Assembly (NCBI GenBank): GCA_015499995.1
Contig: JADNRV010000205.1
Coordinates: forward strand, 23,393 to 87,392
From: Flammula alnicola
Lineage: Eukaryota > Basidiomycota > Agaricomycetes > Agaricales > Strophariaceae
DNA: 64,000 bases
Reading direction: 5' to 3'
Below the pieces are notes generated by a model. It made no database searches, was not told the DNA's origin, and saw only the letters and a program-made list of their open reading frames with translations. Below are positions 21,392 to 33,274 of the stretch, in pieces. Made by a program: the position numbers and the translations under genes. Positions within the stretch are counted from its first letter, which is position 1. Every line of letters starts with the position of its first letter.

Positions 21392-22512
21392 GAGGTCTTT
21401 GCTGTGCCCCCCCTATTCCTACCGGAATCCGGTGGAATCCGGTGGAATATAGGGCCCTTCCAGTGGAATCTCCTGCCAAATTTCTGAAATTTTTTGAAAA
21501 AGGGGCAAATTCCGAGATTCCACTGGAATGTTGACCGGAATGCAACAGGAGTGGAATGGCTGGAATGGAACAACCAGATATTCCACTGGAATGGAATAGA
21601 AATGCATTATGATTTGGTGATTTCTGATGTCTATATATAGAAATAGACATCAGTACCTGTCTGTGGTATTGAAATAAAATTGGATAGTGTGCCAAGACAT
21701 ATTCCCAATTAGGAAATTCAATATTTGGATTAGGTGATTTTGAAAAGACTCGGGTTTGGTCGAGTTTCTTGCAGTTTTCTCATCAACGAGAGCAGCAGAT
21801 CACATGATTTCTAAAGGTACACAGGTTTCACAGCAGGTGCTATAATTACCTTTTTAGGCATAAATTCCCACGGTCCTCAAAACAGCCTAAATATGGTAAT
21901 ATTGCCTGTCAGGGACACATAATATAGATATATTTAGAATCTCCTCAAAATGCTAAATCTGATGGTACTTTATTGACCCTGAACCACTCACATGTCAGTC
22001 ACATAACATATATATCTCAAATAGACAAATAAGGCATATAAAGAAGTTAATTTGCACATGTCACACCTGTGTGACATGTGACTCCTGTGCCTGAATTTTT
22101 GGTTTCAGACACCTGCCAGATTAGGGTGGACCCTGTGGTTTTCGCAACCTATTTTAGATGTTTTCACTCTAAATTTCTATATTTAGATTTGGATTTTGTG
22201 GGGTGGTTTTTGGACAAAGGACTGGGATACAGGACAGATGTGACTTTTTGACAAATTCAAAGGCCTGTGACATGTGACATCTGAATTAAACAAAATACAA
22301 TGTATTCCCATCCATTCCAGTGAATTTTGGTCCCATTCCAGTCCATTCCAGTTTCATTCCACTGGAATCCAGTCTATTCCACTGGAATCCAGTCTATTCC
22401 ACTGGAATCCAGTCTATTCCACTGGAATCCAGTCTATTCCACTGGATTCCAGTCCCATTCCACCGGATTCCAGTCATTCCAACCGGAATAGGTGGGGCAC
22501 AGCAAAGTACTG
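21392..22512 (-). mobile_element. hAT-like non-autonomous element, family B copy 1 (B1), nested in A2
   Basis: The TSD is TCCTGATG (21384-21391, 22513-22520). Ends are GAGGTCTTTGCTGTGCCCC and GGGGCACAGCAAAGTACTG, the same tips as family A but a different inner TIR. The array motif is GGAATCC/GGATTCC, including four direct ACTGGAATCCAGTCTATTCC units near 22370-22450. The core (about 21660-22270) is homologous to the family A core: a GACTCG..GGTCGAG palindrome, TACCTTTTT and GATGGTAC in the same order. Confidence 0.88.
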
Positions 22513-22728
22513 TCCTGATGGACTCCATATGGAGTCTGGTGGAGTCCACTATGAAGAAGTGGAGTCCATATGGACTCCATCTGGACTCCACATAGAGTTG
22601 GGTGGAGTCCACATGGAGTCCATATAAACTTCGGATGGACTCCATATGGAGTCCACAAATGACGCAACTTCAACTGGTGGACTTAGACAAAACTCAGAAA
22701 AAAAATATCACAACAAAGTTTGCATTAA

Positions 22729-22797
22729 GCAGTAATTGAACCCAGAGCTACCAGAAAGCTATTAGAACAAACCATTTTACCACTACACCAGAGAACA
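22729..22797 (-). other. tRNA-like segment in element A2
   Basis: Read in reverse, it has A-box GGTGTAGTGGTAAAATGG and B-box GGGTTCAATTAC, matching the segment in A1 with substitutions outside the two boxes. A functional tRNA is unlikely because no acceptor stem can be formed. Confidence 0.4.
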
Positions 22798-24020
22798 TGG
22801 TCTAACTAAGCAAAAAAAGTGCCCTATATACCTCCTTTTCTCTAATATATCTATTTATTTTGTGACATTAGTCACAAGATTCAGGGTCAAGTGGGGTAGC
22901 ATCAGATTCAGAAATTTAAGGAGATTCTAGATACACATGCACCAGATTATGTCAGCATGATATATTGCTTTATTTGGCTGGTCCCAGGTACTGTGGGAAC
23001 TTTTTTTCCAAAAAAGGTAGTTATAGAGCCTGCTTCCAAAACCCTGAATATGCAAAAATCCTATTAATAGATGCTTCGGTTGGTGAGAAAAACACAAAAT
23101 ACTCGACCGAACGCGAGTCTTTTGAAAATTGCACTTGCTAAATATGGAATTTGTTAATTACAAATAAATCCAACAGTGCCACTTTGATGTCATTTTATGT
23201 AATAGTATGTAATTTTTATACAGTTGCTAAAAATAACAGTATTTCCAAAAAAGGAAATCACCAGACTCCTGTTGGACCATCTGGACTCCTGTTGGACTCC
23301 ATCTGAACTCCTGGGACTCCTGTTCCACTATAAAACCAGTGGACTCCAGGGACTCCGCATGGAGTCTCCGGAGTTTGTCCGGACTCCATCTGGACTCCAC
23401 CAGGAGTCCGGAATAAAATTTGGCTGGGGTCTCAGCCACAAAATAGTCCATCTGGACTCCATATGGACTGTTCCACTCCGCCGGAGTCCATCCGGAGTCC
23501 ACCAGGAATCTGGGGGGGAGGGTAAAGACCTCACTTCGGGACTTGCAGCTATAGATCCAAAAGCCCTGATGACTACCGAGGATCAGATTGAAACTGCGGC
23601 TCAAGAAGTGGCGCAGATTTTCTCAGAAGCGTGGTCCGCCCATGCTAAAGAGACCTCTATTACTAAGCGTTCAAAGCCCTGGTGGTTCCAGGAGTGCTCT
23701 GACGCCCTGCTCAAATTTCGAGGGGATCGCTCCCCCGAGAATTGGAAATCTTTTCGGAGAGTGGTCCGGGAAACGAAATGTGTTTTCTTCGATGATCGCA
23801 TTGGAGAGATCGTGGGTACTAATAAGCGCCCGTGGGATCTCATGAATTGGGTCCAGCAACGGAAGCTCCCTCCCAGCGAGGCGATCCAGTATCGTGGAGA
23901 GCCTTGCAATGATTTGCCTGCCTTGTGGGATGCTCTACATGGCACGTACAACTCGGCATCGGATAGAACATACGATGCTGCTCTCTTGTCCTGTTCGGGA
24001 GTGGGCTCCCTTTTCCCCAC

Positions 24021-25746
24021 TTTTTTTTTTTTTTTTTTTAAATCAACAATTTATATTCCGAAACTCGAACGCAGCTCGGACTCTAACTAATACAAACGAG
24101 TACGCTACAATACCCATCGCAAAAGAAAGAAGTTGGTTGCTCGCAGGGGAGCATGCGGCGCGCACAAGCGCGACGCGGGCGAGACTGCGCAGCAGCCTGA
24201 CACCCAAATAACGGACCTCGCAGCCCAGGAAATACAAACGCGCGGCGTTGTTAACGCTACCGAACGTAAGGTAAATATGGATTAAAAGGGTGGACAGGGG
24301 GGTCACCCAGATGAAGTCAGAGCTTGCCCGGCTCTCCCCACTTCGTTGGCAAACTCGACGTTGTCGTTACACCATGGCGGGTCCTCCAAATGGTGCGTGC
24401 CATAGACTCAGAGAGTCACAAGCGAAGCCATGCAACGAACACGGCTGCGGCCCTCGCGGGATTTGTCGCACCATAATGGAAACACCTGCGGGCACTAGGT
24501 CTTGGGCCAAGGCCCCAACGACACCTAGGATCACCCCCCATCCAGAGTCCCTCATCCGACTCCGGCTGGGGGCCGGTTGAAAGCAAACGCCGTAACGTTG
24601 TCAGTCAAAAATTTCTCAAGACCCCACACTAGGTGCGGGGCCCTGTGAGGTAGCATCGGGAGCTTAGGGCACCCAAAAATATGATCGCGCGTCTGAGGAT
24701 AGACCCCACACGTACAACCGAGAGCCAATGGATCATCGATTTTGAACCGCTCGTAGTACGAGCCGATCGGCGCATGGTTCGTGATGGCACGGCACATGCG
24801 GGCGAACAACTGAGAGTTGCGGCCGCCGACTTCAAGCCACGGCCCACCGCGAACAGGGGTCGGACGGAGAGGATTACCCTTTAGATCCTCTAACTCCAAG
24901 AAATTGGAGCCAAGTAGATTGGGAACCTCGTCGACCTCTGTCGACCAGGAAACCCGCGCTACAGTGTCGGCTTTATTCTTAAGCCAAGCGATAGATAAGG
25001 GGGTATTAGGTGTAACAGGTACACCCGGAAACCCCAGGACGAGGTCGTGAGCCTCTTGATGAACGTCCCACTCCATATCGGAGGGAGACTCTGCAAAAAC
25101 GACTTTACGGTTGCCACCACCTTGGAACCATCGTTCAAGTGTCCGACACACTATCAGAGAGGAGCCCTGATGAGAATGCGGGGAAGGATCAACGGCCATT
25201 CGAGCAGCATGCATCGAGTCCGTGAAAATGACTATCCTGGTGACGTCTCCAAACGCTACCATTGCGGAGATGGCCACCGAGATGGCATCGAGCTCAGCAT
25301 CAGTGCTAATAGCTCGTCCGGAAGAGTGGCATCTGGCCAACACCAGCGCACCCTGCCATTTGATAACAACGCCGTTGGCGGACTGCCAGGGCCCCGGAGG
25401 GACCGAGCCGTCTACACCAGCATATGCGGTACCTGGCTCATCGTCACACTTTTCGATGAGTTTGTCCAGTATGATTTTCCACGCAGCATCAGGGTCTTCG
25501 GCCCTGCTGACACGGGGTTTAGCCATCCATGTAAACCGGCTCGCATGCCGGTCCATCAGACAATATCCAGGCCGGGCATCTGGAGCAAAAGGCTCCAGTT
25601 CCTCCAGGCCAGCGGGGTGGAACAATACATTGCCCACAAGTCCGCCGTGCAACTTTTCACGTTGACGCTCGGTAAAGTTCTTGATCGCCATCTTGTGAGG
25701 GACGGCTCTCTTAAGTAAAGGTCCTGCCATAAATGACCGGACCAGG
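24021..25746 (-). pseudogene. 5'-truncated LINE (L6) with a long open RNase H frame
   Basis: The TSD is TCCCTTTTCCCCAC (24007-24020, 25747-25760), with a poly(T) at its left end. The frame from about 25740 to 24552 (about 395 codons) is open. It starts at VRSFMAGPLLKRAVPHK and includes RNase H AGVDGSVPPGPW, TDAELDA, FTDSMHA and HQEAHDL, and the CCHC CTCGVYPQTRDHIFGC. No RT catalytic core is present. The 3' UTR is 24045-24551. The clean TSD and open frame make it one of the younger insertions. Confidence 0.85.
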
Positions 25747-26110
25747 TCCCTTTTCCCCACTGGAACTCACAGAAGCACTCTCTGCGTGTTCCGGTCTTTC
25801 TTCTCCAGGCCCGGATCATGTCAATTGGTCCCACCTGAAGAAGATTGTACGTCGGGACTCCCACTCGGTGGAGGTCCTTATCTCGATTGCTAATGCCTGC
25901 ATGCATGTGGGTTATTGGCCGTCTCCCTTCAAGGAATGTATGTCGGTTATCATCCCCAAACCCGGCAAGCCCTCGTACTCCACCCCTAAGGTGTTCAGGC
26001 CTATTGTGCTTCTGAATACTGTGGAGAAGCTCATCGAGAAAATGATCTCGAATCGCATTCAGTTCGATGCTGTCGGGCAGGATATATTTCACCCGAATCA
26101 GGTTGGAGGC

Positions 26111-26494
26111 TGTTAAAACTGCTTACACATGTCTCCAAATTATCTTATCTTATCTTATCTTATCTTATCTGTTATCTTATCTCTTATCTGCACTTCCTCC
26201 TTTTCACTTGTTGTGCATTTGTAGATTAGATTCTTATCAAGTTCTAGATCATCTCCAGATCATCTCCAGATCCTTTCTAGATCCTTTCTATTTAGTATAT
26301 AAAGTCCTTTGACATTTGCCAGAAGTCCTTAGTTACTCACTCTGGACTTCAGGCAAGTAGTTAGTATTTTGCCCAATACAATTAGTTACTCACTCTGGAC
26401 TTCAGCTTACTATAGCTCCTGTGTCCCTCGCTTCGAGTTGCTCATATTAGGCGCACAGCTGTGTCACATGTTCCCGCGCTTGCCACCTTTAACA
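26111..26494 (+). repeat. Solo copia LTR in L5
   Basis: It runs from TGTTAAAACTGC to CCTTTAACA with a perfect 5-bp TSD GAGGC (26106-26110, 26495-26499). It carries the longest TTATC array of the window (eight or more copies, about 26138-26190). A single LTR with an intact TSD implies LTR-LTR recombination after insertion. Confidence 0.92.
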
Positions 26495-29176
26495 GAGGCA
26501 TCTGTTTTTGACGCACATGGTGAGGGCTGGGTGGGCAAAAGGGTTGAGGACTAGCGTCCTCGCCTTTGACCTTGCTCAGTTCTTTCCTTCTCTTAATCAT
26601 GAGGTTCTTGTGATCATTCTCCGGAAGCTTGGCTTTCCGCCTTTGGTGGTCAAGTTTTTCAGCTCTTACCTGGTAGAAAGGAAGACGCGGTATGCGTGGA
26701 ACTCCTTTCTGTCAGACCCTTTGCAAGCAGATGTGGGTGTGGGACAGGGCTCTGCCCTTTCTCCTGTCTTGTCCGCTGTCTACCTGGCACCTATCATGCG
26801 TCTTTTCTACAAGAGGTGCTGTGAGATTCATCTTGCGGTCGACCTTCTGTCATATGTTGATGATGGTACTCTGATTTCTCAGGAGACCGCACTCGATCCC
26901 AATGTTGTGAACCTTCATAAGGCTTACAAGATTATATTTGAGCTCTTTACCAAGTTCGCTCTCGCTCTGGAGCACGCGAAGTCAGAGATTTTCCACTTCA
27001 ACAACACGGCTTCAGTTTATAATCCTGCCATTGATTTGGGTGAAGAACCCTACACTGCAGGCAAATGGCTCAAGCCGAAGCCGTTTTGGCGGTATCTTGG
27101 ATTTTATTTTGATCGCAAGCTCACTTTCAAGGAGCATGTGAGATATTATTCCACCAAAGGATTTACATTGGTCGTGTCGATGAAAATGCTTGGGTCTTCT
27201 ACTAGAGGGTTGCCGCTGCATCTTAAGCGCCTCCTCTACCGCACGTGTGTTATTCCCATAATTACTTATGGTTACCACATGTGGTATTTCTGTAAGGGTC
27301 GTGACAAGGGCCTTATTGCACAACTCACCAATGTTCAGCATAAAGCTGGGCTTTGGATTACTGGGTGCTTTCGCACTTCTCCTTCGCGTGGTGTCGAGGC
27401 CCTTGCCGGCCTACTGCCCATGCATTTACTTCTGGACAGGTTGAACTCTCGGGCAATTGCTCAGATTTCTCTCTTGTCTGATACGCACCCGGTCCGGTCA
27501 TTTATGGCTGGACCTTTACTTAAAAAAGCCATTCCTCATAAGATGGCTATGGAGAATATGACCGAGCGTCACCGTGATAAGGTGCATGGCGGACTTGTGG
27601 GCAATGCACTGTTCCACCCCGCTGGTCTGGAAGAACTGGAGCCTTTCGCTCCAGACGCCAGGCCTGGATATCGTCTGATGGATCGGCACGCGAGCCGGTT
27701 TACATGGATGGCTAAACCCGTATCAGCAGGGCTGAAGACCCTGATGCTGCATGGAAAATCATACTGGACAAACTCATCGAAAGGTGTGGCGATGAGCCAG
27801 GAACCGCATACGCTGGTGTCGACGGCTCGGTCCCCCCGGGGCCCTGGCAAGCCACCAATGGCGTTATTATCAAACGGCAGGGTGCTCTGGTATTGGCCAG
27901 ATGTCACTCTTCTGGGTGAGCTATTAGCACTGATGCTGAGCTCGATGCCATCTCGGTGGCTATCTCTGCAATGGTAGCATTCGGGGACATCACCAGGATA
28001 GTTATTTTCACAGATTCGATGCATGCTGCTCGAATGGCCGTTGATCCGTCCCCGCACTCTCATCAGGGCTCGTCTCTGATAGTGTGTCGGACACTTGAAC
28101 AATGGTTCCAGGGTGGTGGCAACCGCAAAGTCGTTTTTGCAGAGTCTCCCTCCGATATGGAGTGGGACATTCACCAAGAGGCTCATGACCTCCTCCTTGG
28201 GTTTCCGGGTGTACCTACTATGCCGAATACCCCTCTATCTATCGCTTGGCTCAAGAACAGAGCTAACACTGTAGCGCGGGATGCCTGGTCGACAGAGGTC
28301 GACGAGGTTCCCAATTTGCTTGGCTCCAATTTCTTGGAGTTAGAGGATCTAAAGGGTAATCCTCTCCGTCCGACTCCCGTTCGCGGCAGGCCGTGGCGTG
28401 AAGTGGGCGGCCGCAACTCTCAGTTGTTCCCCCGCATATGCTGTGTAATAACAAATCATGCTCTGATCGGCTCGTATTATGAGCGGTTCAAAATTGATGA
28501 CCCATTGGCTCTCGGGTGCGTGTGCGGGAAATATCCACAGACTCGTGCACATATGTTCAAGTGCCCCAAGCTCTTGATGCTACTTCACAGGGCCCCGCAC
28601 CTAGTGTGGGGTCTTGAGAAATATTTGAGCGACAACCCTAGTGCGTTTGCATTCAACTGGCCCCAGGCCGGAGTCGGATGAGGGACTCCGGATGGGGGGC
28701 AATCCTATTTGCGGGCGGCACTGCGGTCAAAGCGACTCACTGCCTGTGAGTGTTTGTTCGGTGGAGTGACGGGTCCTGCAAGGGGCTCGGAGTCTGGTCA
28801 TCCCAGATCTGGCTTGTCGGCCCTCGTGGGCGGCTCGTCCGAAACATCGTTCAGGACCCGGCTTGGTGGACAGCGGCTTGGGACTTCGTGCGCCCTCGCT
28901 TAGCTATGATCACGTCAATTTTACCATTTAATTGGGGAGGGCCTGGCAGGCTCTTCTCGCATCTGGGTGACCCCCCTGTCTACCCCTTTTAATCCATATC
29001 TACCAGCTCAGCAGTAGCGTTAACAACGCTGCTCCCCTGCGAGCAACCAACTCCTTTCTTTTGCTTGGGTATTGTAGTGTACTCGCTTGTATTAGTTAGG
29101 GTCTGGACTGCGACCGTGCACCGGTATATAAATTGTTGATTTTAAAAAATAAAAATAAAAATAAAAATAAAAAAAA

Positions 29177-29808
29177 ACTGCGCTTTGATAAAGCGGTTAC
29201 ACTTGTCCTGTGTGTGATTGGACATGCCACAAAATGTGCATTTCAGCACAGGAGGTGCAGATGATGTAGTGAGCATGGAACCAATGGTAGGAGCATCTGA
29301 AGCGCGATGGCGATGCTGCACTTCGTGACAAATGCCTGCTGAATTGCGGACTTGTCAAGCTTGTCCATAAGCAACAGAGATGAAGCGAAGGTGCTGTACT
29401 CGTCCGGAAGCACGCGGATCATTGCCATGGATGTGAGCTCATCATCGAGCTTGGCAAGGTCAAATCCAGTAGGGGGAAGGTCCTGAATGCGGCGGATGGA
29501 GGTATCAACTCTATTCATCAAAGTCTGAAGAGTTTCATCCTCTTGCTTCCGGATGGAGAATAGGTCGTCATAGGCATTAAAGCATGCGCCTGGATGCTTC
29601 TGCTGATGGATATCATGCAGAGCAGTCCAGATCTTGACCGGATCATCCTCAATTCCATTGAAGTGGATCTTCTGATCATCCTCTACAAGCATATACATCA
29701 TTCCGGACGCTTTGTCTGATTTAAGTGTCCAGTCATCAAATGCTTTGGTCTCCTCTGCTGTAGGGGTTGCAGGGAGTGTAGGCTTGGTCGATGTGCCATT
29801 TACAATGC
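29177..29808 (-). pseudogene. copia gag fragment with zinc knuckle (C1)
   Basis: In reverse it reads TLPATPTAEETKAFDDW, then the gag core (MMYMLVEDDQKIHFNG, VKIWTALHDIHQQKHPG, RVLPDEYSTFASSLL) and CTFCGMSNHTQDKC near 29200, a CX2CX4HX4C knuckle. The N-terminal 38 codons lie beyond the L7 insertion, at 39924-40036, and join in frame across the TSD TTTACAATGC. A frame change separates the core and the knuckle (about 29245-29300). Confidence 0.8.
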
Positions 29809-30633
29809 TTTTTTTCTTTTTTTTAAATCAACAATTTATGTACCGGTGCACGAACACAGTCCAGACCCTATCTAATACAAGCGAGTACGCTACAATACCC
29901 AAAGCAAAAGAAAGGAATTGGTTGCTCACAGGGGAGCATGCGGCGCACGCGAGCGCGACGCGGGCGAGACTGCGCAGCAGCCTGAAACCCAAATAGCGGA
30001 CCTCGCAGCCCTGGAAATACAGGTATGCAGCATTATTAACGCTACTGAAGACCTGGTAGATATGGATTAAAAGGGTAGAGAAGGGGGTCACCCAGATGAA
30101 GTCAGAGCTTGCCCGGCTCTCCCCACTTCGTTGGCAAACTCAACGTTGTCGTTACACCATGGCGGGTCCTCCAAAAGATGCATGCAATAGACTCATAGAG
30201 GCACAAGTGAAGCCATGGAACGACCATGGCTGCGGCCCTCGCATGATTTATCGCACCAGATTGGAAACACCTGCGGGCACTAGGTCTTGGGCCAAGGCCC
30301 CAACCGCACCCAGGATCGCCCCCCATCCAGAGTCCCTCATCCGACTCTGGCTTGAGGCCGGTTGAACGCAAACGCACCAGGGTTGTCACTCAAATATTTC
30401 TCAAGACCCCACACCAGGTGCGGGGCCCTGTGAGGTAGCATCGGGAGCTTAGGGCACCCAAAGAGATGATTGCACGTCTGAGGATAAACCCCACACGTGC
30501 AACTGAGAGCCAATGGATCGTCGATTTTGAACCGCTCGTAATACGAGCCGATCGGAGCATGATTCGTTATTACACGGCACATGCGGGTGAACAACTGAGA
30601 GTTGCGGCCGCCCACTTCAAGCCACGGCCCGCC

Positions 30634-30989
30634 TGTTAAAACTGCCTACACATGTCTCCAAGTTATCTTATCTTATCTTATCTTATCTCTTATCTGCACT
30701 TCCTCCTTTTCACTTGTTGTGCATTTGTAGATTAGATTCTTATCAAGTTCTAGATGATCTCCAGATCATGTCTAGATCCTTTCTATTTTGTATATAAAGT
30801 CTTTTGACATTTGCCAGAAGTCCTTAGTTACTCACTCTGGACTTCAGGCAAGTAGTTAGTATTTTGCCCAATACAATTAGTTACTCACTCTGGACTTCAG
30901 CTCACTGTAGCTCCTGTGTCCCTCGCTTCGAGTTGCTCATATTAGGCACACAGCTGCATCACACGTTCCTGCGCTTGCCACCTTTAACA
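30634..30989 (+). repeat. Solo copia LTR in L7
   Basis: TGTTAAAACTGCC...CCTTTAACA, with TSD CCGCC (30629-30633, 30990-30994). It carries a shorter TTATC array than the solo LTR at 26111. The flanks are continuous LINE RNase H/CCHC sequence when it is removed. Confidence 0.92.
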
Positions 30990-31728
30990 CCGCCGCGAAC
31001 GGGGGTCGGACGGAGAGGATTACCCTTTAGATCCTCTAACTCCAAGAAATTGGAGCCAAGTAAATTGGGGACCTTGTCGACCTCTGTCGACCAGGCATCC
31101 CTCGCTACAGTGTCGGCTCTATTCTTGAGCCAAGCCACAGATAAAGGGGTATCCGGCGTAACAGGTACGCCAGCAAACCCAAGGACGAGGTCATGAGCCT
31201 CTTGATGAACGCCCCACTCCATGTCAGAGGGGGATTCTGCAAAAACGACTTTACGGTTACCACCACCCTGGAACCATCGTTCAAGTGCCTGACACACAAC
31301 CAGGGAGGAGCCCTGATGTGAATGCGGGGAGGGATCAACGGACATACGAGCAGCATGCATCGAATCCATGAAAATAACTATCCTGGTGACGTCTCCGAAT
31401 GCTACCATAGCGGAGATGGCCACCGAGATGGCATCGAGCTCAGCATCAGTGCTTATTGCCCATCCGGAAGAGTGGCACCTGGCCAAGACCAGCGCACCCT
31501 GCCGTTTGATAACAACACTGTTGGCGGCCTGCCAGGGCCCCGGGGGGACCGAGCCGTCGACACCAGCGTATGCGGTTCCTGGCTCATCGTCACATTTTTC
31601 GATGAGTTTGTCCAGTATGATTTTCCACGCAGCATCAGGGTCTTCAGCCCTGCTGATACGGGGTTTAGCCATCCATGTAAATCGGCTGGCGTGCTGATCC
31701 ATTAGATGATATCCAGGTCTGGCGTCTG

Positions 31729-32414
31729 CAGGGGGCGGGCACAATGACCACTGTCGTAGGCCCACGTCGGGCGGTGGGAGTGTCTGGGGTCCAAGTGATT
31801 CTGTGGAATGCTGATGTAAGCTGACCCTGGCACATTTGGGATCGTCGCTCGGCCTTATAGGTTGGTAAGTCGGCCAGGCTCGTGCAAAGCTGCTTTGGGG
31901 CACCTCGGATAGCAGCCGTAAAGGGTCCGAAAGGATAGGGCACGGTAAGAACCAGGAATCGGTCTGATAACAACCCGACCTTGGGGAGACCACCAGCATC
32001 GATCCGGGTTTCGGTCGCATACCCACCCCTCTCGAGGGGCTAGGACAGGGCACCCGGCACGGCACAACAGAGTAGTGAGTGCTGTCGTTAGTCAGAGTTC
32101 GAACTCCCAGCTGCACAGCTGGATAATCGGCCTCTATGCAAGACAGTGACTCCGGACAGGACTGGGGATCCGCGCCGCAAGGCATAAGCGAACCACCTGC
32201 CGGGGGACAGGAAGGTTAAGCCAGGTGTTGCGCCCCAGTAAGACTGAGCCGTAGCGGTACTCGGATAGTCCCCTTGTACTGGCTCGACAGATCTATATCC
32301 ACTGTCGCTCGATTGGGCATAATAAGTTTCAATTCGGGTTAAGTTGAAGTGGCAATGTTGGGGGGCAGGGACTCGATGAGCCCCCTCCAATCGGTCTCCC
32401 TGCAAGGGGGGGCC
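31729..32414 (+). other. Unidentified hairpin-rich segment at the 5' end of L8
   Basis: About 686 bp are unrelated to any LINE, copia or hAT-like sequence in the window. Short perfect palindromes and hairpins are frequent: GAGTTCGAACTC directly followed by CCAGCTGCACAGCTGG (32096-32123), CCCCTCTCGAGGGG (about 32027), and CCTG...CAGG around 32196. The first resembles a Pol III B-box (GTTCGAACTCC). No ORF is convincing. It could be a structured RNA copied by template switching, or an unrelated LINE 5' region. Confidence 0.5.
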
Positions 32415-33274
32415 TAAATTGCGCCGTTGGCTCTCGGGTGCATGTGCAGGAAATATCCACAGACTCGCGCACATATGTTCAAGTGCCCTAAGCTCTTGAT
32501 GCTACCTCACAGGGCCCCGCACCTGGTGTGGGGTCTTGAGAAATATTTGAGCGACAACCCTAGTGCATTTGCGTTCAACCGGCCTCAGGCCGGAGTCAGA
32601 TGAGAGACTTCGGATGGGGGACGATCCTAGGTGCGGTTGGGGCCTTGGCCCAAGACCTAGTGCCCGCAGGTGTTTCCAGTTTGGTGTGATAAATCCCGCG
32701 AGGGCCGCAGCCGTGTTCGTTGCATGGCTTCGCTTGTGACTCTCTGAGTCTATGGCACGCATTGTCTGGAGGACCCGCCATGGTGTAACGACAATGTCGA
32801 GTTTGCCAACGAAGTGGGGAGAGCTGGGCAAGCTTTGACTTCATCTGGGTGACCCCCCTGTCTACCCTTTTAATCCATATCTACCTTACGTTTGGTAGCG
32901 TTAACAATGCCGTGCATCTGTATTTCCTGGGCTGCGAGGTCCGTTATTTGGGTTTCAGGCTGCTGCCCTGCGAGCAACCAACTCCTTTCTTTTGCTTTGG
33001 GTATTGTAGCGTACTCGTTTGGATTAGTTAGGGTCCGAGCAGCGATCGTGCGAAGCAGAAGACCACCCCTTCGTTTACCTCATCGGGACCTACTCGCAAG
33101 CAGGTCCTGATCCAGTACTCTGGCCCTGGGAAGCGCCCCAAGGACAGTAAGATCGTCGAGCTTCGGGACAAGATCGACAAAGGAGTCCGTGATGCAGCCA
33201 GGAATCTTCGGGTCCTGTCTGCCTCTCGTGCATACGAGGGCATCTCCCTCGCTACCTCTGGTGTGGCCAACGAG

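Larger units (their letters stand above)
21308..23532 (+). mobile_element. hAT-like non-autonomous element, family A copy 2 (A2), carrying B1
   Basis: The TSD is ACTTCGGG (21300-21307, 23533-23540). The element starts CAGTACTTTACCCTCC and ends GGAGGGTAAAGACCTC. Subtracting B1 and its duplicated 8 bp leaves 1096 bp, against 1098 bp for A1. The GGAGTCC array is interrupted on the left at 21391 by B1. The tRNA-like segment is at 22729-22797 on the minus strand. Confidence 0.88.
19900..28681 (+). pseudogene. LINE ORF2 (L5), interrupted endonuclease-RT-RNase H
   Basis: Segments in order: VLSWNVVRDGVSLDVIL at the start; endonuclease GDFNAHSPDWD (about 20955) and LKSDHIPI (about 21190); the PWW(F)QECSDAL linker (about 23680); RT MISNRIQFDAVGQDIF (about 26050), DLAQFFPSLNH (about 26570), GQGSALSPVLSA (about 26740) and YVDDGTL (about 26855); RNase H; and a CCHC with CVCGKYPQTRAHMFKC. 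Breaks are the five insertions, a missing endonuclease segment, a gap before AGWAKG and a -1 at about 27718. Confidence 0.8.
19258..29176 (+). mobile_element. 5'-truncated LINE (L5), interrupted by five younger insertions
   Basis: The order is the ORF1 C-terminal half (19258-19900), a TAATG overlap, the ORF2 endonuclease (19900-21307), linker (23533-24020), RT start (25761-26110), RT to RNase H (26495-28681), and the 3' UTR with an A-rich tail (about 29145-29176). It is interrupted by family E (20054-20669), family A with B inside (21308-23532), LINE L6 (24021-25746) and a solo copia LTR (26111-26494). ORF2 also has a deletion near 20865 (part of the endonuclease), one near 26500, and a lost C near 27718, so it is dead. 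It sits in copia C1 between integrase and gag. The exact left junction is uncertain by about 5 bp because both partners share CCACCTCG. Confidence 0.8.

Noticed and set aside
32094..32108. tRNA gene suggested by a GTTCGAACTCC B-box
   Set aside because: No A-box or cloverleaf could be built; the word is part of a palindrome.
31729..32185. Minus-strand ORF extending LINE RNase H into the unknown segment
   Set aside because: The reading frame simply runs on past the TSD at 31716-31728; it has no domain and mixes two unrelated sequences.
33000..33052. Tail-less end of LINE L8 as a genuine truncated 3' end
   Set aside because: The missing 3' end and A-tail are found at 39787-39846 beyond the L9 TSD.
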